Positions 24,290 to 32,573 of a stretch of 64,000 nucleotides of DNA are shown one piece after another. The notes below the pieces were generated by a model, which was not told the DNA's origin, did no database searches, and was given only the letters and a program-made list of their open reading frames with translations. Numbering within the stretch: the first letter of the stretch is position 1; each line of letters starts with the position of its first letter. The position numbers and the translations under genes are program-made. The stretch is from Enhydrobacter aerosaccus (GTDB taxonomy: Bacteria; Pseudomonadota; Alphaproteobacteria; Reyranellales; Reyranellaceae), in NCBI GenBank assembly GCA_903832005.1, contig CAIKZO010000070.1:62001-126000 (forward strand), in the 5' to 3' direction.

Positions 24290-25645
24290 ATGATGAAAAT
24301 CGCCTGCATTCCCAATCTGGTCGGCGGCCATCTCGGCGGCTGGCGCCATGAAGACGCGTTCGACAGACCGGTGATGAATCTCGAGGCCTTCGTCGAGATG
24401 TCGCAGATCGCCGAGCGCGGCAAGTTCGATGCGGTGTTCCTGGCCGACGGCAACGGCGTGCGCGACATGCACATCCCGGCCTTGTTCGCCGCCAACCATC
24501 CCTCGGCGCGGCCGGCCTTCTTCGAGCCGACGACCTTGCTGTCCGCCGTCGCCATGGTGACCAAGCACGTCGGCGTCGTCGCCACCGCGACCAGCACCTT
24601 CGACGAGCCCTACATGGTGGCGCGCCGTTTCGCCTCGATGGACCATATCAGCAAGGGCCGCGCCGGCTGGAACCTCGTCACCGCCTCGAACGCCGGCGAT
24701 GCGCTGAACTTCGGCCGCTCCGAACAGCCGCGCGAGGACCGCTACGCCCGCGCGCAGGAATTCTACGAAGTCGTCGCCAAGCTGTGGGACAGCTGGGCGC
24801 CGGACGCCTTCCCGCAGGACAAGGCGACCGGCCAGTATCTCGATCCGGCACGCGTGCGGCACATCGATCACAAGGGCACGCACTTCACGGTGAAGGGCCC
24901 GCTCAACATCGCGCAGACGCCGCAGGGCCGTCCTGTCGTCTTCATGGCCGGACAGTCCGAGCCCGGCATGGAGCTGGCCGCGCGCTACGCCGACGGGCTG
25001 TTCGGCGCCGGCACCACCAAGCAGGACTGCATCGACGCCTATGCCAACATCAAGGGCCGCATGGCGCGCTATGGCCGCGCGCCCGAGCACCTCAAGATCC
25101 TGCCGGGCGTCAGCATCTACGTCGCTCCCACCGCCGCCGAGGCCGAGGAGTTCTATGAGGAGCTGCAGTCGCTGATCTCGCCGGCGCTGGGCGTGCATTA
25201 CCTGTCGAAGATGCTGGTGCACGACCTCGACGGGCTGCCGCTCGACGGCCCGCTGCCGACCAACCTGCCCGAGGAAACCTTGGGCGGCAGCAGCCTGCGC
25301 CGCTACATCCTCGACATGGCAAAACGCGACAATCTCACCCTGCGCCAAACCTACGAACGCACCCTGCCGGCGCTCGGCGGCCCGGTGTTCAAGGGCACCC
25401 CGACGCAGGTCGCCGACGAGATGGAGGATTGGTGGCGCAGCAAGGCCTGCGACGGCTTCACCCTCCTGCAACCGGTCCAGCCGCGCGGCCTCAAGGATTT
25501 CGTCGACCTCGTCGTGCCGGAGCTGCAGCGCCGCGGCATCTTCCGCAAGGAATACGAGAGCACGACCCTGCGCGGCCATCTCGGCCTGCCCGATGCGCCC
25601 AGCGTCTGGAACACGCAAGCCGCGGCCGAGCGAGGCGCCGCATGA
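24290..25645 (+). CDS. LLM-class monooxygenase, NtaA/SnaA-like (tandem copy 1)
   Basis: A 451-residue flavin monooxygenase. It has GGHLGGWRHEDAF near the N-terminus, FLADGNGVRDMH, TATSTFDEPYMVARRFASMDHISKGRAGWNLVT and VFMAGQSEPGMELAARYADGLF. It is a close paralogue of the next gene, with the same motifs in register, so the pair arose by tandem duplication. The start is ATG 24290, with a second ATG at 24293, after TTGAGGAG. The stop overlaps the next start (ATGA). Confidence 0.92.
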   Translation: MMKIACIPNLVGGHLGGWRHEDAFDRPVMNLEAFVEMSQIAERGKFDAVFLADGNGVRDMHIPALFAANHPSARPAFFEPTTLLSAVAMVTKHVGVVATATSTFDEPYMVARRFASMDHISKGRAGWNLVTASNAGDALNFGRSEQPREDRYARAQEFYEVVAKLWDSWAPDAFPQDKATGQYLDPARVRHIDHKGTHFTVKGPLNIAQTPQGRPVVFMAGQSEPGMELAARYADGLFGAGTTKQDCIDAYANIKGRMARYGRAPEHLKILPGVSIYVAPTAAEAEEFYEELQSLISPALGVHYLSKMLVHDLDGLPLDGPLPTNLPEETLGGSSLRRYILDMAKRDNLTLRQTYERTLPALGGPVFKGTPTQVADEMEDWWRSKACDGFTLLQPVQPRGLKDFVDLVVPELQRRGIFRKEYESTTLRGHLGLPDAPSVWNTQAAAERGAA

Positions 25646-27009
25646 GCAAGCGCAACAGGATCGTGCTGGGCGTCAACGGCGGCGCGCTGGGCGGCCATCT
25701 CGGCGGCTGGCGCCATCCCGATTCCTTCCCATCCACGGCGATGCGTCTCGAACGCATGATCGAGATCGCCAAGCTCGGCGAAAGCGGCAAGCTCGACCTG
25801 ATGTTCCTGGCCGACGGCAATGGCGTGCGCCAGATGGACAAGCCCACCTTGTTCGCGGCCAACAGCCCGTCCGACCGGCCCTCGGTGTTCGAGCCGGTGA
25901 CCCTGTTCTCGGCGCTGTCGCAGCACACCAAACACATCGGCTTCGTGGCGACGGCGACCACGAGCTACGAAGAGCCCTTCATGATCGCCCGCAAGTTCGC
26001 CTCGCTCGACCACCTGAGCGGCGGCCGCGCGGCGTGGAACCTGGTGACGACGCAGTACATCGAGGACGCCAAGAACTTCGGCCGCGACGAGCACATGGGC
26101 CGCGAGGAGCGTTACGAGCGCGCCCGCGAGAGCCTCGATGTCGTGCGCGCACTGTGGGATTCCTGGGCGACCGACGCCTTCGTGCAGGACAAGGAGACCG
26201 GCCAGTATCTCGATCCGTCGCGGGTGCGGCTCACCAACCATCGCGGCAAGCACTTCAAGGTGAAGGGCCCACTCAACGTGGCGCGCACGCCGCAGGGCCA
26301 GCCGGTCGTGTTCATGGCGGGCCAGTCCGACGCCGGCAAGGACCTCGCGGCCTACGGCGGCGAAGGCCTGTTCGGCACCGCCAGCAACAAGGAAGAGGCA
26401 CAGCGCGAATACGCCGACATCAAGGATCGCATGCCGCAGTATGGCCGCCCGCCCGAGGCGCTCTGCATCATGCCGGGCCTCAGCTGCTACGTCGGCCGCA
26501 GCACGGCCGAGGCCGACGAGCTTTACGAGGAGCTGCAGTCGCTGATCTCGCCGGCGCTCGGCCTCAGCTACCTCTCCAAGATCGTGGGCTTTGACGTCAC
26601 GGGCGAGAAGCTCGACGCGCCGATGCCGCAACAGCGCAAGGAAAGCCTGGGCGGCACGGCGATCGGCCGCTCGGTGCTCGACATGGCCGCGCGCGACAAA
26701 CTCTCCGTGCGCGGCACCTACGAACGCGTCCTGCCCTCGATGGCCGGCAACATGGTCAAGGGCACGCCAGCACAAGTCGTCGACTTCATGGAGGACTGGT
26801 ACCACGGCAAGGCCTGCGACGGCTTCATCCTGTCGATGCCGGTGCAGCCGCGCAGCCTGCGCGCCTTCGTCGAGCTGGTCGTGCCCGAGCTGGAGCGGCG
26901 CGGCCTGCGCACGCCCGAGTATCCGGGCAAGACCTTGCGCGAAAACATGGGCCTCGCCCAGCCGCCCGACCCGTTCCTCCAGCAGCCACTCGCACGCCAG
27001 GCCGACTGA
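25642..27009 (+). CDS. LLM-class monooxygenase, NtaA/SnaA-like (tandem copy 2)
   Basis: A 455-residue paralogue of the upstream monooxygenase, with GGHLGGWRHPDSF, FLADGNGVRQMD, LSGGRAAWNLVT and VFMAGQSDAGKDLAAYGGEGLF. The two may form a heteromer or act on related substrates. It is the last gene of the plus-strand run and is followed by a strong hairpin. A reduced-flavin supplier is not encoded nearby. Confidence 0.92.
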   Translation: MSKRNRIVLGVNGGALGGHLGGWRHPDSFPSTAMRLERMIEIAKLGESGKLDLMFLADGNGVRQMDKPTLFAANSPSDRPSVFEPVTLFSALSQHTKHIGFVATATTSYEEPFMIARKFASLDHLSGGRAAWNLVTTQYIEDAKNFGRDEHMGREERYERARESLDVVRALWDSWATDAFVQDKETGQYLDPSRVRLTNHRGKHFKVKGPLNVARTPQGQPVVFMAGQSDAGKDLAAYGGEGLFGTASNKEEAQREYADIKDRMPQYGRPPEALCIMPGLSCYVGRSTAEADELYEELQSLISPALGLSYLSKIVGFDVTGEKLDAPMPQQRKESLGGTAIGRSVLDMAARDKLSVRGTYERVLPSMAGNMVKGTPAQVVDFMEDWYHGKACDGFILSMPVQPRSLRAFVELVVPELERRGLRTPEYPGKTLRENMGLAQPPDPFLQQPLARQAD

Positions 27010-27013
27010 GCCA

Positions 27014-27039
27014 AGGTGTCTCAGCGCCGTGAGACACCT
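27014..27039. terminator. 10-bp-stem hairpin between convergent genes
   Basis: AGGTGTCTCA (27014-27023) pairs perfectly with TGAGACACCT (27030-27039) around the loop GCGCCG. It starts five bases after the monooxygenase stop, and the convergent M20 gene ends at 27092, so it may terminate transcripts from both sides. No long U-tract is present. Confidence 0.6.
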
Positions 27040-27091
27040 CCGATGCCGATTGCGTGAGGCTTAGACGCGTTTCGTCTCATGTCTCACACCC

Positions 27092-28333
27092 CTACCGGTT
27101 GGCGCGGGCGACGGCGGCGTTCAGCAGAAGGTTCGCGCCGGGCACGGAGCGGGCGAGCTCGATGTTCTCTTTCACGTTATGGCTGATACCCTCGAAGCAG
27201 GGTGTGAAGATCATCGCCGTCGGCGCCATGGTCGCCACCGCATAGGCATCGTGCCCGGCCTGGCTGCGCATCTCGCGATACGGCAGGCCCAGCTCCTTGG
27301 CGGTCGTGCGCAGGAGATCGATGCACTCCGGTGCGAACAGTTCGCTGCCCCAGCTCCAGCCCTGCTGCACGTCGATCTCGACATTTGCTTTCTGCGCCGC
27401 GGCCGCGATCGCCGCCTCGATGTCGCGGCCCATCGCGTCGAACCGCGCCTGGTCGATGTGGCGATAGTCGAGCGTCAGCTTGACCTCCTCGGCGTAGGTG
27501 CCGGGCAGGTTGGGAAAGCTCTCGATGCGCGTCGTCGTCGTACGTCCCTCGTCGGCAGCATAGGCGAGGCCGATGTCGTTGACGGCGCCGATCACATAGC
27601 CCGCGCCGACCAGCGCATTCTTGCGCATCGCCATCGGCGTGCCGCCGGCATGGCCGGTATCGCCCTTGATCGTGATCCTGAGCGCCCGCGTCTTGTAACC
27701 GCCGATCACGATGCCGATGTCGCAGCCCTCGCGGTCGAGCACCGGCGCCTGCTCGATGTGCAGCTCGAGATAGGCGTCGAACGCGCGCTCGCCCAGCGGC
27801 GCGGGACCGGCATAGCCAATCCGGTCGAGCGCCTGCTCGACGGTGATGCCCGCATCGTCTGTCGTCGCCAGCACGCTCTCGAGACTGAGCACCTTGGCGA
27901 AGGCCATCGAGCCCATCATCGGCGGCGCAAAGCGGCCGCCCTCTTCGTTGGTCCAGCAGATCACCTCGATGCCGCGCTTGGTCGCGAGACCGCGGTCGTT
28001 GAGGGAGCGCACCACTTCGAGGCCGCACAGCACGCCCAGGATGCCGTCGTAGCGGCCGCCGCAGATCTGCGTGTCGAGGTGACTGCCGATCGCCACTGGC
28101 GGCAGCGACGGATCGGTGCCCGCACGCCGCGCGAAGATGTTGCCCAGCCGATCGATCTCGACCGTGCAACCGGCGGTCTTGGCCCAATCGATGAACAGGT
28201 CGCGCATCTGCTTGTCTTCGGCCGACAGAGCCAGCCGGCGCAGGCCGACGTCACGAAAACGCCCGATCTCGGCCGATTTCTCCAGCGTGTCCCACAACCG
28301 TTCGGCGTTTATCTCCAGCGCGTTAACGACCAC
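27092..28333 (-). CDS. M20-family amidohydrolase (allantoate/N-carbamoyl-amino-acid hydrolase type)
   Basis: A 413-residue dinuclear-zinc hydrolase of the hydantoinase/carbamoylase group. The metal-site segments are GSHLDTQICGGRYDGILGV, WTNEEGGRF and LELHIEQAPVLD, and the GHAGGTPM lid motif is present. GTG 28333 was chosen because GGAGG lies eight bases upstream and the length then fits the family; the longer open frame lacks such a site. These enzymes release carbamoyl or ureido groups from allantoate, N-carbamoyl amino acids or beta-ureidopropionate. Next to four flavin monooxygenases it may act on a ureide formed by ring opening. Confidence 0.9.
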   Translation of the reverse strand: MVVNALEINAERLWDTLEKSAEIGRFRDVGLRRLALSAEDKQMRDLFIDWAKTAGCTVEIDRLGNIFARRAGTDPSLPPVAIGSHLDTQICGGRYDGILGVLCGLEVVRSLNDRGLATKRGIEVICWTNEEGGRFAPPMMGSMAFAKVLSLESVLATTDDAGITVEQALDRIGYAGPAPLGERAFDAYLELHIEQAPVLDREGCDIGIVIGGYKTRALRITIKGDTGHAGGTPMAMRKNALVGAGYVIGAVNDIGLAYAADEGRTTTTRIESFPNLPGTYAEEVKLTLDYRHIDQARFDAMGRDIEAAIAAAAQKANVEIDVQQGWSWGSELFAPECIDLLRTTAKELGLPYREMRSQAGHDAYAVATMAPTAMIFTPCFEGISHNVKENIELARSVPGANLLLNAAVARANR

Positions 28334-28410
28334 GTGATGATCCTCCGGGTTGACACCTGATAGTCTACCCAAGAAGCATGCCATGCTTGGACACCGCACA
28401 GGAGATCGAG

Positions 28411-29331
28411 ATGCCCGACGTGACACCCAATCTCATGCCTGACCAGACACCCGAGGTCATGCCAGAGGTGATGATCGACCAGCGTATCTTCGACCTGTAC
28501 GACGAATACTGCCACGGCCGCATCGATCGCCGCTCCTTCCTGAAGCAGGCCGCCGTCGTCACCGTGGGCGGCCTCGCCATGGCGCAGGCCCTGATGCCGC
28601 GCTACGCCAATGCCCAGACGATCTCCTTCACCGACGAACGCATCAAGGCGACCTACGTCAATTACCCGTCGCCCGGCGGCAACTCGGGCACGATGCGCGG
28701 CTATCTCGTGCAGCCCGCCGGCAAGGGACCCTTCCCCTCGGTCCTGGTGATCCACGAGAACCGCGGCCTCAATCCCTACATCGAGGACGTGGCGCGCCGC
28801 CTCGCCGTCGAGGGCTTCCTGGCGCTGGCGCCGGACGGCCTGTTCCCGGTCGGCGGCTATCCCGGCAACGATGATGACGGCCGCGAGCTGCAGGCCAAGC
28901 TCGACCAGGGCAAGCTGCGCACCGACATGCTGAACGGCGCCAAGTTCCTGAAGGCGCATGCGCTGTCGTCCGGCAAGCTGGCGGCCACCGGCTTCTGCTG
29001 GGGCGGTGGCACGACCAATTACCTCGCGGTCATGATGGGCCCCGACCTGCAGGCGGCCGCGCTCTATTACGGCGCCGCGCCCGTGAGCACGGCGGTGGCC
29101 GACATCAAGGCGGCGATGCTGATCAACTATGCCGAGAACGATCCCGGGATCGACGGCATGTGGCCCGGCTACGAAAGCGCGCTGAAGGCCGCCGGCACCA
29201 AGTACGAGATGTTCATCTATCCAGGCACCCAGCATGGCTTCCACAACAACTCGACGCCCCGCTACCAGGAAGCGGGCGCCAAGCTCTCGTGGGAACGGAC
29301 GGTCGCGCACTTCAAGAAGAACCTGGCCTAG
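28411..29331 (+). CDS. Dienelactone hydrolase family protein with Tat signal
   Basis: A 306-residue alpha/beta hydrolase. A twin-arginine signal is visible as DRRSFLKQ followed by a hydrophobic stretch and ANAQ, about 60 residues in, so the protein is probably exported folded. The triad appears as nucleophile Cys in GFCWGGGTTN, Asp in NDPGID and His in QHGFHNN. ATG 28411 follows a GGAGAT site; ATG 28378 is less likely. It is divergent from the M20 gene with 77 bases between the starts. Despite the family name, the substrate may be any small ester or lactone. Confidence 0.9.
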   Translation: MPDVTPNLMPDQTPEVMPEVMIDQRIFDLYDEYCHGRIDRRSFLKQAAVVTVGGLAMAQALMPRYANAQTISFTDERIKATYVNYPSPGGNSGTMRGYLVQPAGKGPFPSVLVIHENRGLNPYIEDVARRLAVEGFLALAPDGLFPVGGYPGNDDDGRELQAKLDQGKLRTDMLNGAKFLKAHALSSGKLAATGFCWGGGTTNYLAVMMGPDLQAAALYYGAAPVSTAVADIKAAMLINYAENDPGIDGMWPGYESALKAAGTKYEMFIYPGTQHGFHNNSTPRYQEAGAKLSWERTVAHFKKNLA

Positions 29332-29348
29332 GTCTCTACCGCAAGCAC

Positions 29349-30134
29349 ATGCAGGACTCCTTCATAGAGAGGGCCGGCGATTGGGCCGAGGTGCCCCGGC
29401 GGATTCGCGCCGGGCTGCGCCTGCCGGAACCGTGGGAAAGCCGGTTTGGTGCACTGAGCCGCACGTCGACGACCCGCTGCCTGGTCGTGGGACAGCTCGG
29501 TCAATCGCTCGACGGCCGAATCGCCACGCCGTCGGGCCATTCGCAGTACATCAACGGCTCTGAAGGTCTGGCCCATCTGCATCGGCTGCGCGCCGTGGTC
29601 GATGCCGTCGTCGTAGGCGCAGGCACTGTCCGAGCCGACGATCCGCAGCTCACGGTGCGTCACGTCGAAGGACCGAGCCCCGCAAGGATCGTCATCGATC
29701 CCAACGGCAGTCTTCCCGCAACCGCACGCGCCTTCGTCGACGATGGTATTCGCCGTCTCGTGATCCTGCGCGAGGATGCGCCGTCTCCAGCCGAGGGTGT
29801 CGAGGCCATCCGACTGCCCGAGGTGGACGGCGTCTTCGCGCCGTCTGCCATCCTCGATGCGCTCGCGGCACGCGGCCTGCGACGCGTGCTGATCGAAGGT
29901 GGCGCCAAGACCTTGTCGTATTTCCTGTCGACCGGTTGTCTCGACCGGCTGCACGTCGTCGTGGCGCCGGTGATCCTGGGATCAGGGATCCCGGGCCTCG
30001 CGCTCCCACCGATCGACCATATGAGCGAGGCCTTGCGGGTGCCGATGCACGCCCATTCGTTGGGCGACAAGGTGTTGTTCGACTGCGACCTGTCAGGTCA
30101 GGCGGCCGAGCAGCTCGGCAAACCGGGCGCCTGA
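29349..30134 (+). CDS. RibD C-terminal-domain (dihydrofolate-reductase-fold) protein
   Basis: A 261-residue protein whose core, residues 40-230, matches the reductase domain of RibD: GQLGQSLDGRIATPSGHSQYIN, VGAGTVRADDPQLTVR, ARIVIDPNGSLP and VLIEGGAKTLSYFL. The deaminase half of RibD is absent. In riboflavin synthesis this domain reduces a ribosylaminopyrimidine with NADPH; here it is more likely part of a dedicated pathway with the adjacent pterin-synthase-like protein. Its 3' end overlaps the convergent glycosyltransferase gene by 42 bases. Confidence 0.9.
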   Translation: MQDSFIERAGDWAEVPRRIRAGLRLPEPWESRFGALSRTSTTRCLVVGQLGQSLDGRIATPSGHSQYINGSEGLAHLHRLRAVVDAVVVGAGTVRADDPQLTVRHVEGPSPARIVIDPNGSLPATARAFVDDGIRRLVILREDAPSPAEGVEAIRLPEVDGVFAPSAILDALAARGLRRVLIEGGAKTLSYFLSTGCLDRLHVVVAPVILGSGIPGLALPPIDHMSEALRVPMHAHSLGDKVLFDCDLSGQAAEQLGKPGA

Positions 30135-31139
30135 TTCCTCCCACGTCGGCAGCGCCGCCGCGGCGGCCCGTGCGCCGGCAGACATCGCGCGACGCCGATC
30201 CTTGTCGCCGATGATTTCGCGCAACGCCGAAGACAAAGCGCCGGCATCGTCCGGTGACACGAGGTAGCCAGCGGACGGAGGCACCACCTCCGGAATCGCG
30301 CCGCCTGTCGTGCCGATCACCGGCAATCCGTGGGCAATGGCTTCGGCATAGGCCATGCCATAACCCTCGTAGCGTGAGGCGAGCACGAAGAGGTCGGCCC
30401 GGGCATACAACGCGGCCAGGCGCTCGGATGACACGGCGCCAAGACTCTCGATCCGGTCGTGCAGCCGATGTCGCTCGATTGCCGCGTCGAGCCGTGCCAC
30501 CGCGTCGGCATCCCGGCTTCGATCGCCCGCAATGACGAGACGCCAAGGCAGCGACTGCAGGGGTGCAAGCGCCGCGACCAGCAGATCGAATCCCTTGCGC
30601 GCAACGACGGCGCCAACCGCGAGCAGCTGCACGACCGCCCCGTCACTACCGATGGCGAAAGGCGTGCGGTCCGTGCCGGGGACCACGACGTCGAGCCGAT
30701 ACGGTAATACGGCGAATTCATCGGTGAGAATCGCCGCCGTCGTCCGGCTCGTAGTGACGACCCGGCGTGCGACCGCAAGCGCGGCGCGCTCGCTGATCCG
30801 CAACCGATCGACCTCGTCCGCCGCCAGCCCGGTCTCGAAGGCAAGCGGATGATGGACCAGCGCCACGACCGGCCGGTCGCGCAGCGCTGCAGCCGCTTCC
30901 GGCAGGACACCATACGCGAGACCGTCGATCACAAGTGGCTGCGTCTGCGGTATCGCCACGAGTCGATCCTGTGCAGCAGCTTTCTGCGACGCGTCCGGAC
31001 GCGGAAAACCCTCGCCCAATCCGACGATGTCGACATGCCAGCCGAGCCGACGCAGTTCGGTGACGATGCGGCGGTCGTAGCCGTAGCCGCCGGTCGGCGT
31101 TTCGAGATCGCCCGGGATCGCGAAGGTGACGTGCCTCAC
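30093..31139 (-). CDS. Glycosyltransferase family 4 protein
   Basis: A 348-residue GT-B-fold glycosyltransferase. It has the N-terminal GGYGYDRRIVTELRRLGW and the C-terminal nucleotide-sugar site YEGYGMAYAEAIAHGLPVIGTTGGAIPE (EX7E-like). There are no membrane segments. It overlaps the pterin-synthase-like gene start by four bases (ATGA). The acceptor is unknown; the tight coupling to pterin-type enzymes suggests glycosylation of a small heterocycle rather than of a cell-surface polymer. That is inference. Confidence 0.9.
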   Translation of the reverse strand: MRHVTFAIPGDLETPTGGYGYDRRIVTELRRLGWHVDIVGLGEGFPRPDASQKAAAQDRLVAIPQTQPLVIDGLAYGVLPEAAAALRDRPVVALVHHPLAFETGLAADEVDRLRISERAALAVARRVVTTSRTTAAILTDEFAVLPYRLDVVVPGTDRTPFAIGSDGAVVQLLAVGAVVARKGFDLLVAALAPLQSLPWRLVIAGDRSRDADAVARLDAAIERHRLHDRIESLGAVSSERLAALYARADLFVLASRYEGYGMAYAEAIAHGLPVIGTTGGAIPEVVPPSAGYLVSPDDAGALSSALREIIGDKDRRRAMSAGARAAAAALPTWEESGARFAELLGRLT

Positions 31140-31537
31140 CCGATCGGTGCCTCGTACCAGGCCCGCGCGACGTGCGATTCGGAGATCGTGACCTTGATCG
31201 CCTTCAGCTCATTGGCCTTGCGACCGAGGCGGCCGCCGCGCGCCGCCTCCGCCAACCCGTCATGGATGTGGCGCGTCAGGACTTCGGTCGTCGTGTTGCG
31301 GCCCTTGAACGCGGGCACCTCGTCCAGGTTCTTGTAGTTGAGCGGCCCCAGGATCTCCTTCAGCACCTCGTGCGCGCGGCCGATATCGATCACGATCCCG
31401 TTGTCGTCGAGCGTGTCGGCCAGGAAGGCCGCATCGACGACGAAGGTGGCGCCATGCAGCGCCTGTGCGGGGCCGAACACCGCCCCCTTGAAGGAATGCG
31501 CGATCATGATGTGGTCGCGGACTTCGACTGCGTGCAC
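31136..31537 (-). CDS. 6-pyruvoyl-tetrahydropterin synthase / QueD-fold protein, divergent
   Basis: A 133-residue protein of the PTPS/QueD fold. The N-terminal His of IAHSF and the LHG motif are kept, but the usual zinc-binding H-x-H reads LHGATF, so the third histidine is missing. The usual catalytic Cys is not evident. The C-terminal Glu-Ser-His (ISESHVARAWYE) and NLDEVPAF segments are conserved. A true PTPS or 6-carboxytetrahydropterin synthase activity is therefore doubtful. It is coupled to the glycosyltransferase by ATGA and follows the dehydrogenase gene by ten bases. Confidence 0.87.
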   Translation of the reverse strand: MHAVEVRDHIMIAHSFKGAVFGPAQALHGATFVVDAAFLADTLDDNGIVIDIGRAHEVLKEILGPLNYKNLDEVPAFKGRNTTTEVLTRHIHDGLAEAARGGRLGRKANELKAIKVTISESHVARAWYEAPIG

Positions 31538-31547
31538 GGCATTTCTC

Positions 31548-32573
31548 CTAGTAATCGATACGTTGGCAGAGGATCGCGCTGCCGGGCCGCAGGAGGCGTG
31601 GCAGTTCGGCAGGCAAGGATTCGAAAGACACGGGCGGTTCGATCAGCGCATCGAGCCGGTCGTCGTCGAGCAGGCTGAGTGCCTTTTCGAGGCGGCGCCG
31701 ATAGGTCCAGTCGCGGCGGTGCGACGGCGCCACCTGCCCGACCTGGCTGGCGATCAGCTTCAGCCGTCGGCTGTGGAACGCAGCCCCCAGCGGGACTGGC
31801 ACCTCGGCATCGCCATACCAGCTCAACTCCAGCACCGTCGCCTCGTTGCCCGCCAGCGACAGCGCGGTCGCGAGGCCGGCGGCGCTGGCGCTGGCATGGA
31901 CGACCAGCGCGCCGTCGCCAGGCGCCTCCGATGGTAATGCGAAGGCGAGCCCGAGCGCTGCGGCAAGCTTCGCACGCGCGGGATTGACGTCGACCAAGAC
32001 GACATCCGCCCCGGCCAGCCGGTGCAACAGATAGCCCGTGAGCGCGCCGACCACGCCGGCGCCCACGACCGCGACTTTGCCGAACGGGCCATCGCCCGCG
32101 TCCCACACGGCGTTCAGCGCCGTCTCCATGTTGGCCGCCAGCACCGCACGCGCCGCCGGCACAGAACTCGGCACCGGGATCGCCGCCTCCGCCGGCACGT
32201 CGAACAACGTCTGGTGCGGATAGAGCGTGAAGACCGCCGCCTCCTCGACCAGGCCGACGGTGGCGTAGCCGTACTTCACTGGGAACGGAAACGCGCCCGC
32301 CATGAACGGCGCGCGCATGCGCTGGAACTCCGAGACCGGCACCCTGCCGGCGGCGATCAGCGATTCAGTGCCCCGGCTGATCGCGCCATGAAGCGCCCGC
32401 ACCCGGACATGCCCCGCAGCGAGCGACTGAAGGCGCTCGTCGCGGATCTCCGCCCGGCCGGCGCCGACGTACCACAAGGCGCGCGCCTTCTCGCTCAAGC
32501 CGATTTGATCCCGAAGTTCATGCAATACGCTATCATGCGCACTGCGAGGAGCGCAGTCCTGACCGTCTTTCAT
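31548..32573 (-). CDS. MDR-type alcohol dehydrogenase-like protein
   Basis: A medium-chain dehydrogenase of up to 341 residues. It has a Rossmann motif GAGVVGALTGYLLHRLAGADVVLVD and the N-terminal catalytic-domain segment ALHGAISRGTESLIAAGRVP. The classical GHE zinc motif is replaced by KYGYATVGLVE, as in BchC-like members, so zinc binding is not obvious. The start is uncertain: ATG 32573 overlaps the divergent OpgH gene, while TTG 32525 or TTG 32498 (giving MSEKARALWYV) would remove the overlap. It is the first gene of the three-gene minus-strand unit with the PTPS-like protein and the glycosyltransferase. Confidence 0.87.
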   Translation of the reverse strand: MKDGQDCAPRSAHDSVLHELRDQIGLSEKARALWYVGAGRAEIRDERLQSLAAGHVRVRALHGAISRGTESLIAAGRVPVSEFQRMRAPFMAGAFPFPVKYGYATVGLVEEAAVFTLYPHQTLFDVPAEAAIPVPSSVPAARAVLAANMETALNAVWDAGDGPFGKVAVVGAGVVGALTGYLLHRLAGADVVLVDVNPARAKLAAALGLAFALPSEAPGDGALVVHASASAAGLATALSLAGNEATVLELSWYGDAEVPVPLGAAFHSRRLKLIASQVGQVAPSHRRDWTYRRRLEKALSLLDDDRLDALIEPPVSFESLPAELPRLLRPGSAILCQRIDY

